A stretch of 64,000 bases of DNA, taken from contig CM068548.1 of the NCBI GenBank assembly GCA_035048495.1, positions 15,117,464-15,181,463 on the forward strand. Direction: 5' to 3'. The position numbers and the translations under genes were made by a program. This DNA comes from Euptelea pleiosperma. Lineage: Eukaryota; Streptophyta; Magnoliopsida; Ranunculales; Eupteleaceae. Position 1 is the first letter of the stretch. Every line of letters begins with the position of its first letter. Of the stretch, positions 21,785-31,914 are shown piece after piece. Under the pieces are notes generated by a model that worked only from the letters and a program-made list of their open reading frames with translations, did not search any database and had not been told where the DNA came from.

Positions 21785-21985
21785 GCCCACAATATGAGCC
21801 ACGTGGGATACTCTTAGAGGATGCTGAATGTATGGATTTTTGTTAATCCCTACGTGGACCTACAAACCAAAAATTGCCTTGAGTGCTGATTTCATACCTT
21901 TTGATCCTTGTACCCAAAATAAATGTTAATAATGCTCAAATTCCCACGGTTAAAATCAACCCAAGAAAATGACTCATATCTATGT
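21785..21985. repeat. F1 fragment, left arm and spacer
   Basis: It starts AATATGAGCCACGTGGGATA and continues through AACCAAAAATTGCCTTGAG and TTGTACCCAAAATAAATG, stopping in the spacer near AATCAACCCAAG. Confidence 0.6.
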
Positions 21986-22269
21986 TTTCTTTGAAATTTG
22001 ACATGTCCCAACCCACAATTTGAAAAAGCTGACATACCCCCCTATGATTCTGTACATACATGGTCTATGATCGTCATTGACCCGTTTTGACTAACAAAAT
22101 ATTTTTTGAAAGACTAAAATACCATTTTCTTCAACATTCAAATCAAAACATGTGGGGAGTTTTTGGCCCAAACCCTAATCCCAAATCAAATGGCCGGCCG
22201 GTCACGAGACTCCGATAAATTGATCGGCAGTGACTGGCCTATCACCACTCCAGGGAGAAATGTTAAAGA

Positions 22270-22424
22270 AAAAGTTCAGATGTGTTCTCCATGGGCCACA
22301 TGACAGGGTGAAAACAAAAATTGCACTTCCTCACAACCAAAAGCCTGAGGTATACCTTGTTACATCACCACCTAAGAAATGAAATATTGACAGGAAGAGG
22401 TAAAAATGTTGAGCGAGGCTCTAA
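22270..22424. other. Short unassigned spacer
   Basis: No gene, RNA or repeat is recognised here or in the neighbouring 21,990-22,270, apart from low-complexity AT-rich sequence. Confidence 0.3.
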
Positions 22425-23000
22425 TGACATACCAACGTATAAGTCACGTGGCACATTCTTAGAGCCCACTGTATGATTCTGTCCCATCCTATGTGAACTA
22501 TGTACCAAAAAAGCCTGATAAGTTATTTCTAACCGGGTCAAGATTGGGGGACAACCATCTTTGGCGGACCACATAGAAGATGAATCAATGGCTGATTTTT
22601 GGTGAGTATGATCTCCTCACCATATAGATCACCCCAGCAAAAAATCATCCTATTCTGAAATTTCTAACCCATCAAATGTGGTTTTCAAGTCACACCCAAA
22701 AAAGTAGACAGTCCATAATTCTTCAACTTCTAAATCAGTTTACCAATAATGGGCTGATTTGAATTTTTTCAAAAAATCAGCCATTGATTCATCTTTTATG
22801 TGGGTCCGCCAAATGGTTGTCCCCGATCCCGACTCTTTCTAACATTTGGATGCAATGCTTGAATTCACCGTTGAAATGAATCCATAAAAAAGACTGTAAT
22901 CCAACGTATAGAAATCAATAATCAAACTAATTTTTGGTAAGTACGTTCACCTAGGGATAGCAAAACATCCGTACGGTCAACCTGCTCAAATGGTAGTCCG
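22425..23000. repeat. F1 foldback repeat interrupted by another MITE
   Basis: The left arm (TAAGTCACGTGGCACATTC to AGTTATTTCTAACC) and the right part (TCTAACATTTGGATGC, ACCTAGGGATAGC, CATCCGTACGGTC) belong to F1. They are split by the inverted-repeat element at 22546-22824. The right terminus with the G-box is lost. Confidence 0.65.
22546..22824. mobile_element. Foldback MITE nested in F1
   Basis: Terminal arms of about 70 bases are inverted: GGGGGACAACCATCTTTGGC against GCCAAATGGTTGTCCCC, and GATGAATCAATGGCTGATTT against AAATCAGCCATTGATTCATC. No clean target duplication is readable. No coding capacity. Confidence 0.7.
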
Positions 23001-23054
23001 TCGTCAAAGATTGAGTTAAACTTCTATCAGAGCGTTCTCACAGATGCTTCTGTC

Positions 23055-23265
23055 ACAGCGAACATCATAGACCACGTGGTACACTCTTAGTGGACTCGGA
23101 CCGTATGGATGTTTGACCAATCCCTCGGTGGACCTCTAAACCAAAAATCAGCTTAATTAGTTATTTCTAAGCGATTCGATTGAAGTTATTTTCATGGGTT
23201 GATTTTAACGGTATGACTTCGAGCATTATTGAGCGTTATTTGGGTGCAAAGATCTAAAGGTTGTA
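23055..23265. repeat. F1 fragment, left arm and spacer
   Basis: It runs from CATAGACCACGTGGTACACT through ACCGTATGGATGTTTGACC to AAGATCTAAAGGTTGTAAAT, where the right arm should start but is missing. CACGTCACGTCACGTTACGT follows. Confidence 0.6.
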
Positions 23266-23447
23266 AATCACGTCACGTCACGTTACGTACGGCCAAAACC
23301 ATGTGATCTTTGCAGCTTTTGTCGCACCAATCAACCTTCGATAGAAAGTTCATTTATGAAGGGCTTCACCGTAATTTTGACAAAGCTAAGTGTGTGGACA
23401 CATTATCAGGTGGAAGGGAAAGGACATCGTCGTACGGCCTTCGATTT

Positions 23448-23610
23448 TTAGTATGCAAACAGTGTCAATACGGTTGGATGTCCCTTGGAAAATGTGTTAT
23501 TTCAATGTTTTTGGAAGAAAATATTTTATAAATTAAAAACACAATTTTCAAGGAGCATTCAATGGTGGATACAGTGTTTGCATACTTTTAAGTATATACT
23601 AGATTTGTTC
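23448..23610 (-). repeat. R2 dispersed repeat, inverted copy
   Basis: R2 is a family of about 170 bases bounded by TAGTATGCAA and its inverse near AGATTTGTCC, with internal TTTATAAATTAAAAACA and ATTCAATGGTGGATAC blocks. This copy is in the opposite orientation to those at 24860-25465 and 37512-37688. Confidence 0.6.
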
Positions 23611-23634
23611 AGAGAGGGGTTGTTGTGAGTAACT

Positions 23635-23890
23635 TTGATAGCTGGACTTACAAACCAAAAATCATTCTGATTAGTGTTTTTAAACCTTTGGATCTTTGTA
23701 CCCAAATAATGGTCAATAATGCCCAAATCCCACGGTTAAAATCAACCCATGAAAATAACTCCACTCCAACGCCTAAAAATTATTAATCATGTTGATTTTT
23801 GGTTTGTAGGTCCAGTTAGGAATTGGCTAAACATCCATACGGTCATTATTCTCTAAGAGTGTGCCACATGGCTCATCTTGTGTTGTCATC
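23635..23890. repeat. F1 foldback repeat lacking its left terminus
   Basis: It contains GGACTTACAAACCAAAAATC, the full spacer and a good right arm (CATGTTGATTTTTGGTTTG, CATCCATACGGTC, GTGCCACATGGCTCATC). Confidence 0.65.
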
Positions 23891-24004
23891 GGCTTGAGAA
23901 TCAGTTGTCGTAAGTTTTACTCGTTCTAGGGTCACTTGTTGGACACTTCAAGTGAATGACTAAAACTATGATGACAGGCCCTCTCATGGAGGCCGATGAC
24001 AGGG

Positions 24005-24840
24005 CACAATATGACCCATGTGGCATACTTTTAGAAGACTCTTAACGGTATGGATGTTTGGCCAATCCTTAGATGGGCCCACAAACCAAAAATTTCTAGG
24101 CATTGGAAATTTTCCAGGATTCATACTAGATTTGTACCTAATTATCCTTCAGTGCCGGTCAGAAAAGTTGCTGCCGATCACAATATGAGTTACCTTGCTC
24201 AGAGGACAATGATCCAATGGATTTTTGGTGGGTGAACGTAGTACCAAATCTCAGCCTATCTAGTGCATTTCCAACCCTAACCAAAACCCACCCCTTCCCA
24301 AAAACAAGGTGAAAATTTTAAAAATTCATCTCCAACCTACCTTAGTCCACCCTATTCTAAATTAAACCCAAATCCTACCCTAAAGTGGTATGACTAAGGA
24401 CGAGATTGTAAAAACATGTTCCCATTTTCCTCCCTCTTTTCTATTAATTTCCTCCAATGCCCTTCCCTCTTTTTATCAATTAAATCCAATGACATCCCTT
24501 CTTTTCACTTAATGTTCCTATATTCTACCTTACTTGAATGTTTAGGGTAGTGATAAGTAATGCTCAGATTCCACCCGAAAATCAACCCGTGAAAGCGACT
24601 TCAATTGCAGCGCTTAGAAATCACCAATCCAGTTAATATTTTGTCTATAGGTCCACCTAGGGTTTGAACTAAACATTCATACTGTCAGAAGTCTCCAGCA
24701 ATATGCCATGTGGCTCATTGTGGTCCGTCGCCAACGTTCATCAACAAACTTTGTTTAAGGATGTCTATCAATGTTGATGAAGGACCATGGTATGAGCCAT
24801 GTAGTACACTCCTAGAGAGAGTTAACTGTATGGATGTTGG
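24005..24840. repeat. Composite duplicated block, copy 1
   Basis: It starts with an F1 left-arm fragment (24,005-24,100). From about 24,118 to 24,845 it is a paralogue of 25,432-26,258, sharing TTCAGTGCCGGTCAGAAAAG, GCATTTCCAACCCTAACC, ATTGTAAAAACATGTTCC and an F1 right arm with GTCAGAAGTCTCCAGCAATA. No gene is supported in it. Confidence 0.65.
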
Positions 24841-24859
24841 ACAATTTTGTTTCCAACAT

Positions 24860-25465
24860 TGTTGACACTAATTATCGGACAAATCTAGTATGCAACCATT
24901 GTATCCACCATTGAATGCTCGTTGAAAAGCATGTTTTTAATTTATAAAATATTTTTTTTGAAAATAGACATAACACATTTTTCAAGGGACATCCAACCGT
25001 AGTGACAATGTTTGCATACTTTTAAGCATGGTTTTAAAAACGGCTGTTTAAACGGTAACGCCCCAAGCCCGTTTCCGTTAAAACTGTTTAAACACGTTTT
25101 ATCGATTTTGAAAAAAGCGGCCGTTTTTTTTGTTTTAACGGCCGTTAAAATCGTTTAAACAGCCGTTTAATTCTGAAAAATTTTGTGAAAAAAATAGCCG
25201 TTAAATCCGTTTAATTTTCGTTAAAATCCGTTAAATTCTTTTTTTTTTAATTTTCGAATTTCAAAATTTGAATTTCAGCGCCATTTTTTCATTTTTTTCC
25301 ATTTTTGCCCCTTGGTCGTTCCAATCTGTTTTAAGGGCCATTTAAACGGTTTAAACGGTAACGCCCCCAGTCCGTTTAACCGTTAAAACGGCCTCCTTTA
25401 AACCTTGCTTTTAAGTATGGAAATGGTTGCATACTAGATTTGTCCCTAACTATCATTCAGTGCCG
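24860..25465 (+). repeat. R2 dispersed repeat interrupted by a hAT-type MITE
   Basis: R2 sequence starts GGACAAATCTAGTATGCAAC, runs to GTTTGCATACTTTTAAG, is interrupted by the element at 25027-25407, then resumes at CTTTTAAGTATGG and ends GCATACTAGATTTGTCCC. Confidence 0.7.
25027..25407. mobile_element. hAT-type MITE inserted in R2
   Basis: Ends CATGGTTTTAAAAACGG and CCTCCTTTAAACCTTG are flanked by a perfect 8-bp duplication CTTTTAAG (25,019-25,026 and 25,408-25,415). Subterminal repeats are GTTTAAACGG and CCGTTTAAAC, a variant of the TAACGG motifs of H1. It is AT-rich and non-coding. Confidence 0.88.
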
Positions 25466-26258
25466 GTCAGAAAAGTTACGATCACAATATGAGTTACGTT
25501 GCACACTCTCAGAGGACAATGATTGAACAGATTTTTGGTGGGTGAACATAGTACCAAAACTCAGCCTGTCTAGTGCATTTCCAACCCTAACCAAAACCCA
25601 TCCCTTCCCAAAAAATAGGTGAAAATTTTAAAAATTCATCTCCAACCTACCTTAAAGTCCACCCTATTCTAAAGTAAACCGAAATCCTATCCTAAAGTGG
25701 TATGATTAAGGATGAGATTGTAAAAACATGTTCCTCCTTTTCCTCGCTCTTTTCTATTAATTTTTCCCAATGCCCTTTTCTCTTTTTATTAATTAAATCT
25801 AATGGCATCCCTTATTTTCACTTAATGTCACATATGTCCCCTCTCCTCCTTGCACGAGGTTTTTTATTTTTTCGTTTAAAGGAGAAAGGTAGAGTTTAGG
25901 ATGGACCATTGGAGAGGTTTTAAAGTTTTAAGAGATAAACTTTTCTACCATACTAGTGTTTAGGGTAGTGATAAGTAATGCTCAAATTCCACTATAAAAA
26001 ACGAACCCATGAAAGCGACTCCAATCCAGCGCTTAGAAATCACCAATCCGGTTAATATTTTGTCTATAGGTCCACCTAGGGTTGAACTTAACTTCCATGC
26101 TGTCAGAAGTCTCCAGCAATATGCCATGTGGCTCATTGTGGTCTGTCACCAATGCTCATCAACAAACTTTGTTTACGGATGTCTATCAATGATGATGAAG
26201 GACCATGGTATGAGCCATGTGTTACACTCGTAGAGAGAGTTAACTGTATGGATGTTCG
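25432..26258. repeat. Composite duplicated block, copy 2
   Basis: Paralogue of 24,118-24,845 in the same orientation, about 1.3-1.4 kb downstream. It carries about 90 extra bases (TCACATATGTCCCCTCTCC to ACCATACTAGTG) that copy 1 lacks. An F1 left arm follows at 26,205-26,410. Confidence 0.65.
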
Positions 26259-26415
26259 GCCCAAGCCGCCCAACCCTAGGTGGACCTAAAGACCAAAAAT
26301 TAGTCTCATTAGTGGTTTCTAAGCATTGGATTGGTCGCTTTCATGGGTTTATTTTAACCATGTAATTTGAACATTATTTAGGGTACTAAGATCCAAAAGT
26401 TTGAAATCACTAATA
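26205..26415. repeat. F1 fragment, left arm and spacer
   Basis: It runs from GGTATGAGCCATGTGTTAC through CTAGGTGGACCTAAAGACC to CCAAAAGTTTGAAATCACTA and then stops. Confidence 0.55.
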
Positions 26416-27064
26416 TGGAAAAGATGTAAGAAGGTATACCTCACGCATTTTGGCATGAGGTACACCATTTTTGTTACCCCACAGCTGCCCTTTGGACCCA
26501 TTGGCCATTCCCATTTTCTGTTTCTCACACCCATTTCCCTTTTTGGCAACTTTTGGGGCCTCATTTATATTTTGCAGTCTTTAGCTTCAAGCTGATGTAC
26601 TAAATAATTTCATTTGAAATTTTAGTGTTTTCAAAAACAATGTTAAGAGGGTACATGTTGGATCAAGAACTACTTAACTAATCAATTCCAACTTTTGGAG
26701 AAAAAATTATTTTTATTTTTAAACTTTGAAGTACCAATCGACATTTTTAACACCTTTAGGATGTGCCATCTATACTTAGGGCAAGACTCGCCGGATGTTA
26801 CACGCACCCTAATTGTATGAGCGGCGCCTCCTCAAGATTCAAAACATCAAATTTGATGTTCACTCGAATATCATTTTTTTATCGTTGCGTTCTATTGCTC
26901 GACATATACATTTGAAAAATGTTTACATGAGGCAATAGTTTTAAATTATCAAAATTACCTTTACATGGCCGTGTGTCCAACAACGAGGACTCCTCGCGTG
27001 CACTCTTTTCTTTTATTAGGGGTATGCCACGTATAATGCATGTGCACCTTACATGTGGATGCAC
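26416..27064. other. Unassigned AT-rich stretch
   Basis: No gene, RNA gene or inverted repeat was recognised. Open frames here are short and without family resemblance. Confidence 0.3.
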
Positions 27065-27260
27065 TTTACACATGGCAAACTCTTAGAGATCATTGACGGT
27101 ATAAATGTTTGGCTCGTCTCTACATGGAGTTACATACGAAAATTCATCCTGATTACTATTTATATCCATTGGATTAGAGTCTTTTTCATGGCTTATTTTT
27201 AACAGTGAATTTTGAGCATTATTTGGCCAATGACAAAACAATGCCACCATGCACCATGAT
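27065..27260. repeat. F1 fragment, left arm and spacer
   Basis: It begins CACATGGCAAACTCTTAGAG and includes ATTCATCCTGATTACTA and GAATTTTGAGCATTATTTGG, ending before the right arm. Confidence 0.55.
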
Positions 27261-27364
27261 AAAGTTCATGGCCCTTGGACCATGTTATCATTACTCTTTT
27301 AATAATAGAGGTATGTATGATATATTTAATTAATTATTTTTTTTTTGGCAAACATCCACTGACG

Positions 27365-27690
27365 ATGGACCATATTATGAGCCATGTGGCATACTCTTAG
27401 AGAGCACTGACCATATGGATTTCGTGACACATCCCTAGATGGACTTACATATACCAAAATTAATCTGGACTAGTAATTTTTATCAGTTGGATTAGAATAT
27501 TTTTCATGGTTTATTTTAAGCGTGGATTTCAATTATTATCTGGCTTACTCAGATCCAAAGGTTAGAAATCACTAATCATGCTGATTTTTGTTATGAACAT
27601 CTACTTAGGGATGTTCCAAATAGCCACACAGCTAGTGGCCTCCAATAGAGTGCCACGTTACTTACACTGTGGTCCATCATTAACGTTGAT
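27365..27690. repeat. F1 foldback repeat, full copy
   Basis: Left terminus CATATTATGAGCCATGTGG and right terminus GTGCCACGTTACTTACACTG are inverted. The right arm keeps TCATGCTGATTTTTGTTATG. Arms are more diverged than in the reference copy. Confidence 0.7.
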
Positions 27691-27719
27691 GATGGACTTC
27701 CATGACCAAGATTTTTCTA

Positions 27720-28765
27720 AGTTTAAGGATTTCACGTACTAATGTGTACGCATTAATTAAGAGAAAAAGTAAAGTCGGTAAAGACTAAAGTATCCTAAAA
27801 AGTAAAAAATAAAGAAAGAAAGAATGAAAGAAACACAACAAGACATTTCACGAAGACAAAATATTCAACGTCACGAACGTTGAATGCATTAATTGAGAGA
27901 AAAAAAATATATAACGTCACAAATGCAGCTCGTTCTTTTTCAATAATTGCATTTCTCAAGTTTTCTTTCAGTAATTGCATTGCTCAACAAGGATACGGTC
28001 GAGTTCTTTTTTTTTTTTTTTTTATTGGTTTGCAGTGTATGTGACCTAGGGAAGGAGAATGCTGCCAATAAGCAATAGCAGATGACTTGTCCTTACTCTG
28101 CCTTGACGGCAACAATCAGAAGCCATCGTTAGTAGCTAAACGATAACATTAGAAAACAAGTACTAAATCGCTTGGAAACACGATCCTTTTGGCAATGGCA
28201 TGCTTAATATCAATCCTTAAAACCTTTTTTATGTGGAAATAAGCTGCCAGCTATCCGCACCCGCATGAATAAAAAAAAAATAGAGTAACAGGGTCAAATA
28301 CCCATTTTGTCTCTCGAATTATCGTTATCATAATCGTTATGGTGAATCCCGATAGGGGGGGTACGTATTGATCGCCTTTTTAAGCTAATCATGGATTAGT
28401 CCCCACATTAAATACCCTAATAAGCTCAACTTGGAATTCTATAATCTCCATGAAATCTTAGTGCATAAGATGCTAGCTAGTATATCCAGAGATAATGACA
28501 TGACATGTATATCTTCTTTTTTTTTATATCCACCCACCACTAGATTTGTTCCCTACACTTCTAAATTTGGTATCCATGATAGAGACAGGTGTTCCAATGA
28601 GAGCAAAAGTATCCTTTTGACAGAGAAATTGTGGGATCCATTACTTGCGAGATTTTGTTTTCTCCTCTACTATGCGTTGCTTATATGATAGCAATGTTTC
28701 TTCCACCATGCCTAGTGAAAGTAGCAACATGGGGCTCCACTCAGTGATTCAGGATCTATTTCTAA
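27720..28765. other. Unassigned AT-rich intergenic stretch
   Basis: It holds A-rich and T-rich low-complexity runs (about 27,775-27,840 and 28,000-28,023) and no supported gene. An 85-codon open frame at 28,431-28,688 has no recognisable domain. Confidence 0.3.
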
Positions 28766-28912
28766 TTATTTGACCCGTGAACGCGATCGTGTCGTGCTGC
28801 GATTCGTTGTACTTTAGCTATACGGATTTGACACCACTTGATCTTCCCCGCCACACATACAAATGTGGGTCGAACCTAATACATAAATGTGTGTGTGTGT
28901 GAAAGAGAGAAA
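28765..28912 (+). repeat. Duplicated flank, copy 1
   Basis: GTGCTGCGATTCGTTGTACT, GGATTTGACACCACTTGATC and a (TG)n stretch recur at 30143-30297 in diverged form. Together the two copies bracket the F1 block and its tandem duplication. Confidence 0.6.
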
Positions 28913-29082
28913 TTTGACCCCTGGTTAGTAATTTCTATCCGTTGGGTTAGAGTCTTGTCCATGATTTATTTTTTAACCGTGGATTTTGAGCATTATTTGA
29001 GGTAATCATATCCAAAGGTTAGAAATCCCTAATCGGGCTGGTTTTGGTATATGGGTCTACCTAGGAATGACCCTAACATCTA

Positions 29083-29253
29083 GAGAAAGTTTTTGAAGCC
29101 GCGGAATTTTTGAAGCATCGATCATGCTTCCATATACCCATGGTTTAGATTTTGGTTTTAAAAAGACTTTTTACATAATAACCATCAGTATATGTGGCGC
29201 ACAATCATTGGTGCATAGTTGCTGCTTCAAAACCCCTCTTCAAAAAAATTCTC
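29083..29253. mobile_element. Short MITE nested in F1
   Basis: Inverted ends GAGAAAGTTTTTGAAGC and CTTCAAAAAAATTCTC, flanked by the 8-mer AACATCTA on both sides (29,075-29,082 and 29,255-29,262). The duplicated 8 bases are part of the F1 sequence itself, which confirms insertion into F1. Confidence 0.78.
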
Positions 29254-29280
29254 AAACATCTATGCAGTCAGTAATCTTTA

Positions 29281-29598
29281 GGATATTTAAGTAACACCCC
29301 TATGAAATTTGAAAGTAATTAGTAATACACCCTTATACTTTCAAACTTTAGGATTATCCCCTTGACCTAGTTTAACCTAACGTTAAAACGTGACATGCAT
29401 CATGGACTTGTTAATGCACCTATGAAAGGACCATATATAATATTGCAAGTACAATGCTAACCACGTGTGATTCAAGTCCTTTTTAACTTTTGGATTACCC
29501 CCCTTGACCTAGTTTGACCGTGGTTAACTTAAGTTCGAATGTATAAGGGAGAATTACGAACTAATTGCAAATTTCAGGGGGGTGTTACTAAAATATCC
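29281..29598. mobile_element. Mutator-like MITE nested in F1
   Basis: Ends GGATATTTAAGTAACACCCC and GGGGTGTTACTAAAATATCC are inverted over about 50 bases. They are flanked by a perfect 9-bp direct repeat TAATCTTTA, itself F1 sequence. A 9-bp duplication fits Mutator-type transposition. Non-coding. Confidence 0.82.
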
Positions 29599-30140
29599 TA
29601 ATCTTTAAAAGTGTGCCACGTGGCTCACCCTGTTGTCTGTCATCAACTTTGATGATGGACCTCCTACATGATAAACATTGATGAGTGTAGTGTGAAGGAC
29701 GTGCCCCAATTCCAATTTTCGCTTTAATGTAATTAGTAATACACCCTTATCCTTTCAAACTTTAGGATTACCCCCTTGACCTAGTTTAACCTAACGTTAA
29801 AACGTTACATGCATCATGGGCCTGTTAATGCACCTATGAAAGGACCATAATATTGCAAGTACAATGCTAACGACGTGTGATTCAAGTCCTTTTTAACTTT
29901 AGGAGTACCCCCCTTGACCTAATTTGATAGTGGTTAACTTAAGTTTGAATGTATAAGGGGGAATTACGAACTAATTTCAAATTTTAGGGGGGGTGTTACT
30001 AAAATACCCTAATCTTTAAAAGTGTGCCACGTGGCTCACACTGTTGTCTGACATCAACTTTGATGATGGACCTTGTACGTGATAAACGTTGATGAGTGTA
30101 GCGTGAAGGATGTGCCCCAATTCCAATTTTCGCTTTATAG
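29316..30140 (+). repeat. Tandem duplication of about 414 bp
   Basis: Two head-to-tail units begin TAATTAGTAATACACCC at 29,316 and 29,730. Each contains most of the Mutator-like MITE, its junction with F1 and the F1 right terminus with a G-box. The duplication therefore happened after the MITE inserted. Confidence 0.85.
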
Positions 30141-30142
30141 TG

Positions 30143-30297
30143 ACTCGTGAAAGCAATTGTATTGTGCAGCGATGTGTCCTACTTTAGCCGCACAGATTTG
30201 ACATCACTTGATCTTCGACATATCACTTGATCTTCCACCGCACATATCTAAACGGATCAAGCCTAGTACATAAGTGTGTGTGAGAGTGAGAGAGAGG
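30143..30297 (+). repeat. Duplicated flank, copy 2
   Basis: Paralogue of 28765-28912, with CACTTGATCTTC present twice and a (TG)/(GA) tail at its end. Confidence 0.6.
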
Positions 30298-30299
30298 GC

Positions 30300-31805
30300 T
30301 TCGATATAATAGAAAGTTACCTGCAACGAGCACTAGAAAAAGAAAAAGATAGATCCTGATTTGTATTAGAGTTAGTAGTCTACTTGACAATGGTGGGGTT
30401 TAATCAATCAATTTACTTGCCTTTTTTATTTTCTTTTTAGTTTTTTTTCTTCTCTTGTACTCATTGTTTCTTTTTAATAAATATATTATCATTATCCATA
30501 AAGAAATAACACAAATGGATTGTTTCAAACTTCTCTCTTTTGTAGGATTTTTGAATTGCTCATCAGAATGACGGCCAAGGAACATCCAAAATCTGCATAT
30601 TCTTGTGGTCTAAGTTTGAACAGGGGTATTTTTGTCTGTTAAAAAAAAAATTAGTATATTTGAAAAATAATGCATAAACAGTAGATCGGGTCATGGCGGA
30701 TATGTCAACTTTGTGAAATTGTGGAAGGATAAGTCAATTTTTGAAGATAATATGGGAGTATATCAAAAAAATTTAGAAGTTTATTGCTAAATTTATATGA
30801 CTTTGTTTTTGTGCTTATCCAAAAAAATAAAAAATAAAATGCAGCCACATTGTACACGGTGGTGAGATTAGGATGACGATGTGACAATTATTAGATCATG
30901 TAATAGTCGTACCAATGGGTTGATATCTCTTTTGTACAATCAGTATAGCCCTCCTTGCTTTGCCTTCCCAACTGGTCTTGCGGTCTTTCCCTAACAAAAC
31001 AAAAAAAATGTTAGCTAAATTTATGCAACTTGCAAAAAAAACCTGATCAGTTCATCTGCAAAGTCACAAATTTAATTTTTTTGAAAAGTCGCATAAATTT
31101 AGTAGTAATTTTTTTTATTTTTTATTGGTTAGACAAAGAATGATGATGAAGACTACAAGACTAGTTGGCAAGGCAAGGCGGACTATATACTCATGGTGTT
31201 CGAAAAATCTGATTTGAAAAATCAGAAAATATGACTAACAGGTCACTTTGAGCATAAATAAAAGTGAGACCCACTTATCTTTTGAGGCGGGTCCATATTG
31301 ATTTTTCATTTCCTTAGTATGGAGAATAATGTAGTTATTCAAAGAGTACATAACTGCATGGATAAGCTCACACTAACCTGTCAAATTGGGATTTTCCTTG
31401 GAGGCATCAATGGAGATGACGAACTCATTCATGCATGAACTATAAAACTTAAACCTAGAATCCAAAAACTAATCCATGAACCTAATCCACTACTAAAAAT
31501 ATGTGGTTTTATAATAAAAATAACTGTGTGGCTTATCTCTCTCTCTCTCTCTCTCTTGGTAGGAGTAGGAGGATATCTCTCTTTTTCGCAGTCACAAGCG
31601 CTCATTCATGAACTATGAAAGCCCAAGGCATGTAGCGAGATTCACGGTTTAAAATGGAATCTAGGGAACCGTTCTTAAATGTGTCCAGGTGAAGGAAAAA
31701 TCCTGAAGGATGATTGCTTGTCTCCCATGACGCTTCTACCTCTACTTCAAGGAACACTACCCTTTTTTGGTGCTAAGGTCCGCAAAAATAATTTATCTCT
31801 CGGAC
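30300..31805. other. Unassigned AT-rich intergenic stretch
   Basis: No gene is supported. A (CT)n run lies at about 31,534-31,556. TGCTAAATTTATATGACTTTG (on this strand split by mismatches) recurs inverted near 31,011-31,100, suggesting a very degraded foldback around 30,700-31,200. Confidence 0.3.
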
Positions 31806-31807
31806 TA

Positions 31808-31900
31808 AACTAAAACATACTCTTGAGCCATGTGGCACATTTTTGAAGGACACTTACTGTATGGATGTTTGGCCAATCCCTAGGTGGACTTATAAGGTCA
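31808..31900. repeat. F1 fragment, left arm
   Basis: TGAGCCATGTGGCACATTTT and TGTATGGATGTTTGGCC identify the left arm, which stops after CTAGGTGGACTTATAAG. Confidence 0.6.
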
Positions 31901-31914
31901 TTGAAGCCGCTGAT

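Larger units (their letters stand above)
28916..29690. repeat. F1 foldback repeat with two nested MITEs
   Basis: F1 sequence runs from the left-arm block GTTAGTAATTTCTATCCGTT to TACCTAGGAATGACC. It is interrupted at 29083-29253, resumes with AAACATCTATGCAGTCAG, is interrupted again at 29281-29598, and ends AGTGTGCCACGTGGCTCACC. The left terminus is missing. Confidence 0.75.
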
